A stretch of DNA of 7,211 nucleotides. It comes from JASFRS01 sp050114795. GTDB taxonomy: Bacteria; Pseudomonadota; Alphaproteobacteria; Sphingomonadales; CAKZYD01. Under the pieces are notes generated by a model. The model saw only the letters and a list, made by a program, of their open reading frames with translations. It was not told the DNA's origin and made no database searches. Positions 1 to 6,876 of this stretch are shown here, piece after piece. Both the position numbers and the translations under genes were made by a program. The DNA lies in the NCBI GenBank assembly GCA_050114795.1, contig JASFRS010000119.1, positions 1 to 7,211 of the forward strand, in the 5' to 3' direction. The stretch's first letter is position 1. Each line of letters starts with the position of its first letter.

Positions 1-2
1 GT

Positions 3-863
3 TCAGGCCTTGATCTATTGAACTCCGTTACACCAAATGGCGAAATGATCGCTCATAAGGATATTTCCTTTTCCGATCATGAGCGTGGCAAAATGGATAT
101 TTATGTTCCTTTGGTGGAGGGGAATAATCGCCCAATTGTGCTTTGGTTATATGGTGGCAGTTGGTCAAGTGGTAATAAACAAGATTACCGTTTCATTGCG
201 GAATGGCTGACGCGAGAAGATTACGTTGTCGCTATTCCAGATTATCGTCTCTATCCAGAGGTGCGCTATCCGGATTTTTTGAAGGACAATGCTGATGCGC
301 TTGCTTGGCTTTCAAAGCGTGACAATGTGAATGAATTTGGTGCGGATGCTAACTGCATTATCATCATGGGGCATTCCGCCGGGGCTTATAATGGGGCGAT
401 GTTAAGCTATGACAGAAGCTGGCAGGATATGGCGGGCATCAATGGTTATCCTATTAAAGCTTTTGTGGGTCTTGCGGGACCCTATGATTTCTATCCCTTT
501 GACATTGATCTGACACGTACTATTTTCGGATATGCGTCGGATCCACAACTCACTCAGCCGGTAAATCATGTTGACCGTGGGGATGATGTCCCTGCATTGC
601 TACTGCATGGTAAGGATGATGAGACTGTTTTACCAAGTAACTCAAAGTCTCTGGCCGAACATCTCTGGAAAAAAGGCGCTCAGGCTGAACTGCAGATTTT
701 GGAAGATGTTGATCACCGCGGTATCGTTGCTGCTCTGTCATCGGTCCTCGCAAAAGAAAATATCCGTAACAAAATCGAAGATTATATGAACCGAGTGACA
801 AATCTTAGTTGTAATGGTGCGGTGAGTCTTCCGGTTCCCTTAGTTGAAGTAAGTGAAGAATAA
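3..863 (+). CDS. alpha/beta hydrolase (esterase/lipase-like), 5' end outside window
   Basis: Serine hydrolase of the alpha/beta fold, related to the Aes-type esterases; substrate unknown. Numbered from the TTG at 18, it shows an oxyanion-hole segment LYGGSWSSG (44-52), the family motif IPDYRLYPEVRYP (73-85), the nucleophile elbow GHSAG with Ser120, the acid in HGKDDETV (probably Asp201) and His233 in DVDHRG. The triad is complete. The reading frame stays open to the left edge, and the residues before the TTG (SGLDLL) continue a pattern I recall from this family, LLN.-.P.G. I therefore treat the TTG as internal and the gene as truncated by the window. Relatives often begin with a signal peptide and lipobox; whether this one does cannot be seen. 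The stop overlaps the ATG of the downstream methyltransferase gene (TAATG), so the two are probably co-transcribed and translationally coupled. Family call is firm; function is not. Confidence 0.88.
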   Translation, partial: SGLDLLNSVTPNGEMIAHKDISFSDHERGKMDIYVPLVEGNNRPIVLWLYGGSWSSGNKQDYRFIAEWLTREDYVVAIPDYRLYPEVRYPDFLKDNADALAWLSKRDNVNEFGADANCIIIMGHSAGAYNGAMLSYDRSWQDMAGINGYPIKAFVGLAGPYDFYPFDIDLTRTIFGYASDPQLTQPVNHVDRGDDVPALLLHGKDDETVLPSNSKSLAEHLWKKGAQAELQILEDVDHRGIVAALSSVLAKENIRNKIEDYMNRVTNLSCNGAVSLPVPLVEVSEE

Positions 864-2071
864 TGGCTATCATAATCAATCACTTAGGGGCGCGAGGTGA
901 CGGCGTTGGGAGCGACGAAGCTGGTACGCCGTATTATTTCCCTTTCACCGCACCTGGGGATGAGATCAGTCTTGATGGTGATATCCTAAAGCATGGGCCT
1001 CATCATCGGGATCCAGAGTGCCAGCATTTTGGAACATGTGGGGGGTGTGCTCTTCAACATATTGATGAAGCCTTATACAGAGGCTGGTTGAAGGAACGAC
1101 TGGCCCAAGCGCTGTCCCAACATGGAATAAGCACTGAAATAAGGGAACCGCATATCAGTGCTGTTGGGGGTCGCCGACGGGCCGCACTTCAAGCACGGTG
1201 GCAGGGGGGCAAAATCCACCTTGGCTATTCCAAGCCACGTAGCCACGACGTTATTGACCTTGAGGCCTGTCCTGTCTTGGACCCGAGATTATTTAAATTG
1301 ATTGGGCCGTTAAGGGCTTTACTTAAAAAGACACTTGTCCATAACGCTGCTGCACGAATTGAAATGACGCTGGCAGTAACAGGGATTGACCTATTGATCG
1401 AGGCTCCTCTGGATATGGATGATGCCATGTTGCGCCATGATCTGTCTCAATTTGCCGAAGCCCAGCATCTCTGCCGTTTGGCCATCAAACAAACGGACGG
1501 CCTTATTGACGTTGTCGTTCAGCGTCGCCTTCCTTTTGTGCGCTTTGGCGATGTGCCGGTTGTATTACCTGTTGGGGCCTTTCTTCAAGCCACAACGGAT
1601 GGGGAGAGGGCGCTTGTAGACACGGTAGTGGACGCTGCGAAGGGAAGCCATAATATTCTCGACCTGTTTAGTGGGGTTGGCACTTTCAGCTTTCCATTAA
1701 GCGTTATCGCCAAAACTCACGCTGTTGAGGGGTGGCGTGATGCTTTGGACGCTATGGTTCAGGCGGGGGCCACTCAAAAGGGTATGAGCGTGGAGCATAG
1801 AGACTTATTCCGCCGCCCAATGACAGTGAAGGAATTAAAAGGTTATGACACGGTTGTGTTTGACCCGCCTCGCGCTGGTGCAAAAGCGCAGGCACCATTG
1901 TTGGCCGAATCCAGCATTAAACGGATTATTGCAGTCTCCTGTAATCCCAACACATTCGCGAGGGATGCAGAAAACATATTGGCAGGGGGCTATCAGTTGA
2001 ATTGGGTAAAGCCTATAGGCCAGTTTCTGTGGTCCAGAGAAGTGGAGCTGGCAGCCTTATTCACGCGCTAA
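863..2071 (+). CDS. class I SAM-dependent RNA (uracil-C5) methyltransferase, RlmD/TrmA family
   Basis: Predicted cytoplasmic enzyme that transfers a methyl group from SAM to C5 of a uridine in rRNA or tRNA. A short TRAM-like N-terminus (LGARGDGV, 8-15) is followed by cysteines that fit a [4Fe-4S] site: Cys53, Cys59 and Cys62 in CQHFGTCGGC, plus Cys136 in EACPVL. The C-terminal half is a Rossmann methyltransferase: PVGAFLQAT (236-244), the SAM loop DLFSGVGTFSFPL (267-279), FDPPRAG (333-339), and SCNPNTF with catalytic Cys360. Glu395 in SREVEL sits where the family's general-base glutamate is expected. At 402 residues it is slightly shorter than E. coli RlmD (433). The start is supported by the one-base overlap with the upstream hydrolase stop and a weak purine-rich AGTGAAG at 853-859. 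Whether the target is 23S rRNA or tRNA cannot be decided from sequence, so no symbol is given. Its stop overlaps that of the convergent nitrilase gene. Confidence 0.93.
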   Translation: MAIIINHLGARGDGVGSDEAGTPYYFPFTAPGDEISLDGDILKHGPHHRDPECQHFGTCGGCALQHIDEALYRGWLKERLAQALSQHGISTEIREPHISAVGGRRRAALQARWQGGKIHLGYSKPRSHDVIDLEACPVLDPRLFKLIGPLRALLKKTLVHNAAARIEMTLAVTGIDLLIEAPLDMDDAMLRHDLSQFAEAQHLCRLAIKQTDGLIDVVVQRRLPFVRFGDVPVVLPVGAFLQATTDGERALVDTVVDAAKGSHNILDLFSGVGTFSFPLSVIAKTHAVEGWRDALDAMVQAGATQKGMSVEHRDLFRRPMTVKELKGYDTVVFDPPRAGAKAQAPLLAESSIKRIIAVSCNPNTFARDAENILAGGYQLNWVKPIGQFLWSREVELAALFTR

Positions 2072-3030
2072 ATACGCTTAACGCCGTTTTTGGCACGAGT
2101 ATCGACATGAAGCTCAAAAACATCTGGGCGGCTGTAATGGCCATCGGTGTCGAGGGCGGCAAGTTCTTCCCTGATTTGCCCCAGATTTATATCCGCATAG
2201 AGAATTTCACTTTGATCTCCAAGGGGGCCTGCGAGGCATTTGGCATCCGGCCTGATAATAGCACTGCCGCCGAATTGGAGTTGCTCGTCTTCGATGGAAT
2301 TTAATAATGCATATGCTGCGTCAAACCCTCCATCAAGGCTGTCTAATCCTTCCAGGAGATCCGATTTATGATAAATCGTACCAGCGGCCATAACGAAGCA
2401 ACGCCCTTCAAAGGCATAATGTTGCGAAGCGATTAAATAGCTTTCCCGAACTGTCGGCCACTGCGCGACGTGAACCAATTCGGCCTGATGATGCATGTGA
2501 GCACGTGCAAGCGGCATCCAATGTTCCCAGCAAATGAGACCACCCAATGCGCCGAACTCTGTCTCTATAGTAGACAGGGTTGATCCGTCCCCACGGCTCC
2601 AGATTAACCTTTCGCCATGGGTTGGAGTAAGTTTGCGCCGAAAATAGGGTTTTTGCTGCGGAGCAAAGAATATCTGCGCATTATATAAACTGGATCGACG
2701 TTTTTCATGAGCGCCTATAATGATATAGGCTCCGGTTTCATCGCTTATTTTTTGTAGTATAGATAGACGTGGGTCGCCCTCATAAACACCTTGCTCCAGC
2801 AAAATCCTGTGCAGCTCTTTAGTGCCTTTTTGGTCCCAAATGGCCGCGGATGGAGCGGAATCAAGCCAAATTGGATACCCGCCTAACCAAGTTTCGCCAA
2901 AGGCAATGACTGTTGCGCCGTTTCCTGCTGCTTGCTTTGCATGTTGTGCTGCAGATTCTAGCCCCGCGGTAATATTTAGCGCGATGGGTGCAGCTTGAAC
3001 GATGGCGAGGCGAATCTGGTCCTTCTGCAT
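2068..3030 (-). CDS. nitrilase (carbon-nitrogen hydrolase superfamily)
   Basis: Predicted cytoplasmic hydrolase that converts an organic nitrile to a carboxylic acid and ammonia through a cysteine thioester. The catalytic set is visible: Glu46 in FGETWLGGYP, Lys133 in RRKLTPTHGERLIW, a second Glu at 140, and nucleophile Cys167 in GGLICWEHWMPLAR. The TPTHxERLxW and CWExxMPL patterns are those of true nitrilases rather than amidases or beta-ureidopropionases. The C-terminal DGHYSRPDVFELHVD (296-310) is also a nitrilase hallmark. At 320 residues it ends soon after this motif, whereas many spiral-forming nitrilases have a longer tail. The substrate (aliphatic, aromatic or arylacetonitrile) cannot be fixed. 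The ATG follows GGAAGAG at 3033-3039 and lies 13 bases after the upstream hydrolase stop, so it appears to be the last gene of the minus-strand run. Its stop overlaps that of the convergent methyltransferase gene. Confidence 0.93.
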   Translation of the reverse strand: MQKDQIRLAIVQAAPIALNITAGLESAAQHAKQAAGNGATVIAFGETWLGGYPIWLDSAPSAAIWDQKGTKELHRILLEQGVYEGDPRLSILQKISDETGAYIIIGAHEKRRSSLYNAQIFFAPQQKPYFRRKLTPTHGERLIWSRGDGSTLSTIETEFGALGGLICWEHWMPLARAHMHHQAELVHVAQWPTVRESYLIASQHYAFEGRCFVMAAGTIYHKSDLLEGLDSLDGGFDAAYALLNSIEDEQLQFGGSAIIRPDAKCLAGPLGDQSEILYADINLGQIREELAALDTDGHYSRPDVFELHVDTRAKNGVKRI

Positions 3031-3032
3031 TT

Positions 3033-3039
3033 CTCTTCC
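3033..3039 (-). promoter_or_regulatory. ribosome binding site of the nitrilase gene
   Basis: GGAAGAG on the minus strand, two bases before the ATG (its GGA core about six bases away). It occupies most of the 13-base gap after the hydrolase stop, which leaves no room for a separate promoter there and supports co-transcription. Confidence 0.65.
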
Positions 3040-3043
3040 AAGA

Positions 3044-4021
3044 CTAGGGTGTTGTTGATGACAGCCAGTGTTTTTCTAAAAAGGTGAGGGCATCTTTGGC
3101 GCTTTTTGCTGGAATTTCTTCCTGCGGTAAGTGGCCAACACCCTCATACATAATCAACTCTGCATTTGGAATGCGGCGTGCCATAGCCTCCCCATTTGCA
3201 GGAGGGATTAGTCGATCAAGTGTACCCCACATAACCAATGTCGGCGCTTTAATAGCTTCGAATTCATGGTTCATGGGCGTGGTTTCTGCTGCCTTGAAGC
3301 GCGCAATCATGGCTTCCCGGTTGCCTGGGTGGCGAAGCAGGTTCCAATAAAGGTCAACGGCTTCTTCTGTTACAACATCAGGGTTTTCAGAAACGTCAGC
3401 GAGGCCCTGCTTAACCAAAAAACGCGGGGTAATCTTCGTTGCCAGCCAGCGCAGGCCAGGCATGTGTGCAATTGAAAAGCCAACCGGTCCTTCTATATCT
3501 TCATAGAGATCTTCGGGGAGGCCATCAGCATCAATTAAGATGAGCGCTGCGACTTTTTCAGGTCGCCGTAATGCATAGCTGGTAGAAATACCTCCGCCCA
3601 TGGAATTACCCGCTAAGGCGACCTTTTCAAGTCCAAGCGTATCGATAAACTCTTCAAGAAAATCGGTTAAGCCTTTGATCCAATACTCATTCTGTGGTGT
3701 TGCACCAGTCAGGCCATGGCCTGGAAAATCAACGGAAATGACGCGAAGGTCATTGGGTAACTCTTTAGCCCAGGCTTCCCAGGTGTAAAGTGATGCGGCT
3801 GAGCCGTGTAAGAGGATGAGAGCAGGGGCGTCTTTTGGACCACGGTCACGGTAATGCGCGACTGCACCGCCGGGCAATTCCAGAAAGGCGGAAGGTGGTG
3901 TCGCATAGCGGGCTTTAAGTTCATTGTGCGAAATGTTTGGCGTCCAGCCGAGCGCTAAGCCGCCGATGATAAGAAGAAAGACAATAAGACCAATTCGTTT
4001 TAATGCCTTTATCATCCGCAT
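3044..4021 (-). CDS. membrane-anchored alpha/beta hydrolase
   Basis: Serine hydrolase of the alpha/beta fold, 325 residues, substrate unknown. A short basic N-terminus (MRMIKALKR) precedes a hydrophobic segment at about 10-26 that looks like a signal anchor, so the catalytic domain is probably periplasmic or attached to the outer face of the inner membrane. The domain has LLHGSAAS (70-77, oxyanion region), SVDFPGHGLTG (96-106), the nucleophile elbow GNSMGG with Ser140, Asp269 in WGTLDRLIP and His297 in GVGHLPQEE. A serine nucleophile argues against a haloalkane dehalogenase or epoxide hydrolase, which use aspartate; an esterase or C-C bond hydrolase is more likely. The first ATG overlaps the aroC end by 10 bases and has AGGG four bases upstream (4026-4029). 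Met3 at 4015 would instead give a classic ATGA overlap with the aroC stop. Either start keeps the anchor. The nitrilase gene follows after 13 bases. Confidence 0.92.
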   Translation of the reverse strand: MRMIKALKRIGLIVFLLIIGGLALGWTPNISHNELKARYATPPSAFLELPGGAVAHYRDRGPKDAPALILLHGSAASLYTWEAWAKELPNDLRVISVDFPGHGLTGATPQNEYWIKGLTDFLEEFIDTLGLEKVALAGNSMGGGISTSYALRRPEKVAALILIDADGLPEDLYEDIEGPVGFSIAHMPGLRWLATKITPRFLVKQGLADVSENPDVVTEEAVDLYWNLLRHPGNREAMIARFKAAETTPMNHEFEAIKAPTLVMWGTLDRLIPPANGEAMARRIPNAELIMYEGVGHLPQEEIPAKSAKDALTFLEKHWLSSTTP

Positions 4022-5085
4022 TGTGCCCTGTGTAATAATTTATGATCCGCCAGGCAAAGAGCCATCATAGCTTCAACCACTGGTACGGCACGAATACCCA
4101 CACAGGGATCATGCCGTCCCTTGGTCAGGATTTCCGTTTCATTGCCATGAATATCGATGGTTTTGCGTGGTGTGAGAATGGAGGAGGTGGGTTTTACAGC
4201 AACCCGTGCGATGACATCCTGTCCTGAAGATATCCCGCCTAAAATTCCACCTGCTTTATTGGAAAGAAACACGGGCTTGCCATCAGGGCCCATGCGCATC
4301 TCATCAGCATTTTCCTCGCCGCTTAAAGCGGCTGCTTCCATGCCAGCGCCAATTTCAACGGCTTTTGCTGCATTGATCGACATAAGAGCGACAGCTAAAT
4401 CCGCGTCTAATTTTGCGTAAACTGGCGCGCCCCAGCCTGCGGGAACACCACTGGCTTGAACCTCAACGACTGCACCTAGAGATGACCCTGATTTTCGCAC
4501 ATCGTCCAAAATCTGCGCCCATTCCTCTGCGGCTGTGGCATCCGGGCAGAAGAAAGGGTTATCGTCGACGTAAGCCCAATCCAGCTTGGCTCTGTCAATT
4601 TTATGAGGCCCCATCTGGACAAGCCCTGCTTGAATTTTGATGTCGTCGCCTAAGATTTTGCGAGCCACAGCACCCGCTGCGACACGCATAGCTGTTTCGC
4701 GCGCGGAGGAACGCCCACCGCCTCTATAATCGCGTAGGCCGTATTTTGTATGATAGGTATAATCCGCATGGCCAGGGCGGAATTTGTCTTTGATCTCAGA
4801 ATAATCCTTGGACCGCTGGTCCTCATTTTCAATCATCAAAGCCAAAGCGGTTCCGGTGGTGTGTCCTTCAAAAACGCCTGATAGGATTTTTACCTGGTCT
4901 TTCTCTTTTCGCTGCGTTGTAAAGCGCGACTGACCGGGGCGGCGCTTGTCAAGAAAAGGCTGTATGTCAGCTTCGCTAAGCTCTAGCCCCGGAGGGCAGC
5001 CATCAATCACACAACCAATAGCTGGGCCATGGCTTTCACCCCAAGTAGTAAGTTTAAGAAAATGGCCAAAGCTATTGATTGACAT
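4012..5085 (-). CDS. aroC: chorismate synthase
   Basis: Catalyses the last step of the shikimate pathway, EPSP to chorismate plus phosphate, using reduced FMN; chorismate feeds aromatic amino acids, folate and quinones. The 357 residues match the usual bacterial length. Visible signatures are WGESHGPAIGCVIDG (15-29, with His19), DKRRPGQSRFTTQRKEKD (46-63), FRPGHADYTY (102-111, with His106), RGGGRSSARET (121-131), SNKAGGILGGISSGQ (275-289), VKPTSSI (297-303) and RHDPCVGIRAVPVVEAM (324-340). His19 and His106 correspond to the two conserved histidines near the flavin in this family. No flavin-reductase domain is attached, as is normal for bacterial enzymes. The ATG lies 12 bases after the fabI stop, with its ribosome binding site overlapping that stop, so coupling to fabI is likely. 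Its own stop overlaps the start of the downstream hydrolase gene. Nothing suggests inactivation. Confidence 0.98.
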   Translation of the reverse strand: MSINSFGHFLKLTTWGESHGPAIGCVIDGCPPGLELSEADIQPFLDKRRPGQSRFTTQRKEKDQVKILSGVFEGHTTGTALALMIENEDQRSKDYSEIKDKFRPGHADYTYHTKYGLRDYRGGGRSSARETAMRVAAGAVARKILGDDIKIQAGLVQMGPHKIDRAKLDWAYVDDNPFFCPDATAAEEWAQILDDVRKSGSSLGAVVEVQASGVPAGWGAPVYAKLDADLAVALMSINAAKAVEIGAGMEAAALSGEENADEMRMGPDGKPVFLSNKAGGILGGISSGQDVIARVAVKPTSSILTPRKTIDIHGNETEILTKGRHDPCVGIRAVPVVEAMMALCLADHKLLHRAQCG

Positions 5086-5094
5086 TGAAAAAAA

Positions 5095-5098
5095 CCTC
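5095..5098 (-). promoter_or_regulatory. ribosome binding site of aroC, overlapping the fabI stop
   Basis: The minus strand reads TAGAGGTTTTTTTCA before the aroC ATG. GAGG (5095-5098) lies nine bases from the start and shares its first G with the fabI TAG stop (5098-5100). A ribosome ending fabI would sit on the aroC initiation site, which suggests coupled translation. Confidence 0.7.
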
Positions 5099-5907
5099 TA
5101 GCCTAAAGCGATATCCGGAGCGTCTTCCGCTTTCATGCCTATGACATGATAACCCGCATCAACATGGTGAATTTCACCAGTTACGCCACGGGAAAGATCG
5201 GACAAAAGATAGAGACCGGAGCCGCCCACATCTTCAATTGTCACATTACGGCGAAGGGGGGAATTCAACTCATTCCATTTTAGAATGTAACGGAAATCCC
5301 CAATCCCAGATGCGGCCAAAGTTTTAATCGGTCCAGCGGAAATGCCGTTAACGCGAATATTATCGCGCCCTAGTTCTGCAGCAAGATAGCGCACGGATGC
5401 TTCAAGCGCTGCTTTGGCAACGCCCATAACATTATAATGGGGGACAACTTTCTCAGCACCGTAATAGGAGAGCGTTAGCAAAGACCCGCCATTTGGCATC
5501 ATGGGCAGTGCGCGTTTGGCGACGGCAGTAAAGGAATAGCAAGAGATATTCATGGTCTGGAGGAAATTATCCAGACTGGTATCCACATAACGTCCGCGAA
5601 GCTCATTTTTATCTGAGAAACCAATGGCATGGACAACAAAGTCAATGTTGTCCCAGCTTTGTGCTAGTGTTTCAAAGGCTTTGTCAATAGACGCCATGTC
5701 GGCGACATCGCAAGGGATAAGAATGTCGCTATTTAGCTGTTCAGCCAGCGGTCGTACCCGCCGTTCCAATGCTTCACCTAAATAGGTAAAGGCCAACTCA
5801 GCACCTTGTTCGGACAGTTGTTGTGCAATGCCCCATGCTAAAGACCGATCATTTGCAACGCCCATAATCAGTCCGCGTTTCCCTGTCATCAATCCCATTT
5901 TGTTCAT
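5098..5907 (-). CDS. fabI: enoyl-[acyl-carrier-protein] reductase (NADH), FabI type
   Basis: Reduces trans-2-enoyl-ACP to acyl-ACP, the last step of each fatty acid elongation cycle. It is a short-chain dehydrogenase with the FabI-style nucleotide loop GVANDRSLAWGIA, the HAIGF strand, and the catalytic region LSYYGAEKVVPHYNVMGVAK, whose two tyrosines and lysine match E. coli Tyr146, Tyr156 and Lys163. The glycine of HAIGF matches E. coli Gly93, and the Met of NVMG and Phe of DFRY match Met159 and Phe203, so the triclosan-contact residues look like the sensitive form. The frame could open at 5952, but that ATG lies inside a promoter-like -10 and adds 15 residues that FabI lacks. I prefer 5907 (MNKMGLMTGKRG); 5898 (MGLMTGKRG) is equally plausible, because GAAGAG lies nine bases before it and E. 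coli FabI begins MGFLSGKR. aroC follows after 12 bases. Confidence 0.97.
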   Translation of the reverse strand: MNKMGLMTGKRGLIMGVANDRSLAWGIAQQLSEQGAELAFTYLGEALERRVRPLAEQLNSDILIPCDVADMASIDKAFETLAQSWDNIDFVVHAIGFSDKNELRGRYVDTSLDNFLQTMNISCYSFTAVAKRALPMMPNGGSLLTLSYYGAEKVVPHYNVMGVAKAALEASVRYLAAELGRDNIRVNGISAGPIKTLAASGIGDFRYILKWNELNSPLRRNVTIEDVGGSGLYLLSDLSRGVTGEIHHVDAGYHVIGMKAEDAPDIALG

Positions 5908-5950
5908 CTCTTCTTTCTTGCCATTGAGGGCCCCAGCCAAAATTTGCGGC

Positions 5951-5978
5951 ATCCTACTCTACCGCGTGCAAGCGTCAA
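5951..5978 (-). promoter_or_regulatory. sigma70-like promoter upstream of fabI
   Basis: On the minus strand, TTGACG (5973-5978) and TAGGAT (5951-5956) are separated by 16 bases. TTGACG matches the -35 consensus at five of six positions and TAGGAT matches the -10 at four of six. The pair lies just after the brkB stop, and a transcript would start near 5944, giving a leader of about 35-45 bases before the preferred fabI starts. It is the only gap in the minus-strand run large enough for a promoter. The call rests on pattern alone. Confidence 0.5.
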
Positions 5979-5993
5979 CTCCTTGCTTTGTTT

Positions 5994-6863
5994 CTACTCT
6001 TTATTTTCTTTGCTAGCCAACCTTCTTACTAGGCGATGCCTGCGCATCAATGTGGCATTTAATTCGGCGCCCATTATGAAGCCTAGGCTTAAAAGGAATA
6101 GAAAAATAATGGTGATCATGATTCCCGCCAGACTTCCATAGGTTACGTCGTAATTGTTGAAATAGCGCAGATAGGTGGACAAACCTGCAGCCATCAGCAT
6201 CCATATGGCCAGTGAGAGCAAAGCGCCCGGCGCACGATAGCGTGGCTGCACGCTGCGTGGCGTCAAAGCAAAATACAACCCATAAAGAGCCAGGAATAAA
6301 GCTAGGGGGCTAAGACCAAAACGCATCCACCGCCATAATGTGTCAAAAACGGTTGGAATTTCGACATGGGCATTGACGCTTTGCCATATGGCAGGGCCTA
6401 AGACCTGCACGGCCATACCGATCAATAATAATATGGCGACAAGAGCGATGAGGCCAATGCTTTCCAGCCGCCTGCTCCAAGCTGGACGCCTGGATTTGCG
6501 CATATAGGCACGTCGTACAGCCGTACGCGCGCCTTCCATACCGTTTGCAGCAGTCCAGATCGCAACAGCGGCACCGAAGGTCAAAACAGATCGCGACGCA
6601 CCATCCACAACCTCTTTAATTGGTCCCGCCAAGACCCCTGCGACATCAGGGGGTAGGGTTTCAAGCAATTGATCAATGGCTTGCAAGCCCTGATCAGACT
6701 GGCCTATTTCCCCTGCCAAGGCTGTAAGGAAGATGAAAAAAGGAAAAATGGCCAAAAGCGCCATGAATGCCAAATAACCCGCCATGACCATGCCTTCATG
6801 GCGGACAAAACCCACGATCACATGGCGAAAAATCCACCAGACGGCTTTCAGCCAGGCACCCAT
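5994..6863 (-). CDS. YihY/virulence factor BrkB family membrane protein
   Basis: Inner-membrane protein of 289 residues whose biochemical role is not established. The hydrophobic profile suggests six membrane segments at about 29-50, 92-110, 134-157, 178-200, 212-232 and 243-267. Family marks are GYLAFMALLAIFPF (29-42), the central IWTAANGMEGARTAVRRAYMRK (102-123), and the C-terminal YFNNYDVTYGSLAGI followed by MGAELNA (264-270). A basic tail (RRHRLVRRLASKENK) probably faces the cytoplasm. Members were once labelled ribonuclease BN; that name belongs to the unrelated RNase Z-type enzyme and should not be copied here. BrkB itself was linked to serum resistance in Bordetella, but nothing here shows a virulence role. 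The ATG follows a strong AGGGGG site, 13 bases after the end of the dnaJ-like gene, so the two are likely co-transcribed. About 42 bases after its stop a promoter-like pair precedes fabI. Confidence 0.93.
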   Translation of the reverse strand: MGAWLKAVWWIFRHVIVGFVRHEGMVMAGYLAFMALLAIFPFFIFLTALAGEIGQSDQGLQAIDQLLETLPPDVAGVLAGPIKEVVDGASRSVLTFGAAVAIWTAANGMEGARTAVRRAYMRKSRRPAWSRRLESIGLIALVAILLLIGMAVQVLGPAIWQSVNAHVEIPTVFDTLWRWMRFGLSPLALFLALYGLYFALTPRSVQPRYRAPGALLSLAIWMLMAAGLSTYLRYFNNYDVTYGSLAGIMITIIFLFLLSLGFIMGAELNATLMRRHRLVRRLASKENKE

Positions 6864-6868
6864 TTTAT

Positions 6869-6874
6869 CCCCCT
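6869..6874 (-). promoter_or_regulatory. ribosome binding site of the brkB-like gene
   Basis: AGGGGG on the minus strand, five bases (ATAAA) before the ATG at 6861-6863, inside the 13-base gap after the dnaJ-like stop. It is the strongest Shine-Dalgarno match in the window and fixes this start. Confidence 0.8.
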
Positions 6875-6876
6875 GA

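Noticed and set aside
550..801. Minus-strand 83-codon open frame inside the first hydrolase
   Set aside because: Lies wholly within a conserved catalytic domain on the other strand and resembles no known protein.
2082..2089. T-rich end (CCGTTTTT) just after the methyltransferase stop, considered as a terminator
   Set aside because: Only three- to four-base GC pairings precede it, with no stable stem, and the bases encode the nitrilase C-terminus on the other strand.
2002..2304. Plus-strand 100-codon open frame across the methyltransferase-nitrilase junction
   Set aside because: It overlaps two well-supported genes in other frames, matches no family I recognise, and has no clear ribosome binding site; it is a shadow of the coding strands.
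5994..6863. Annotation of the BrkB-family protein as ribonuclease BN
   Set aside because: That label is a historical misassignment; the protein is a polytopic membrane protein without nuclease motifs.
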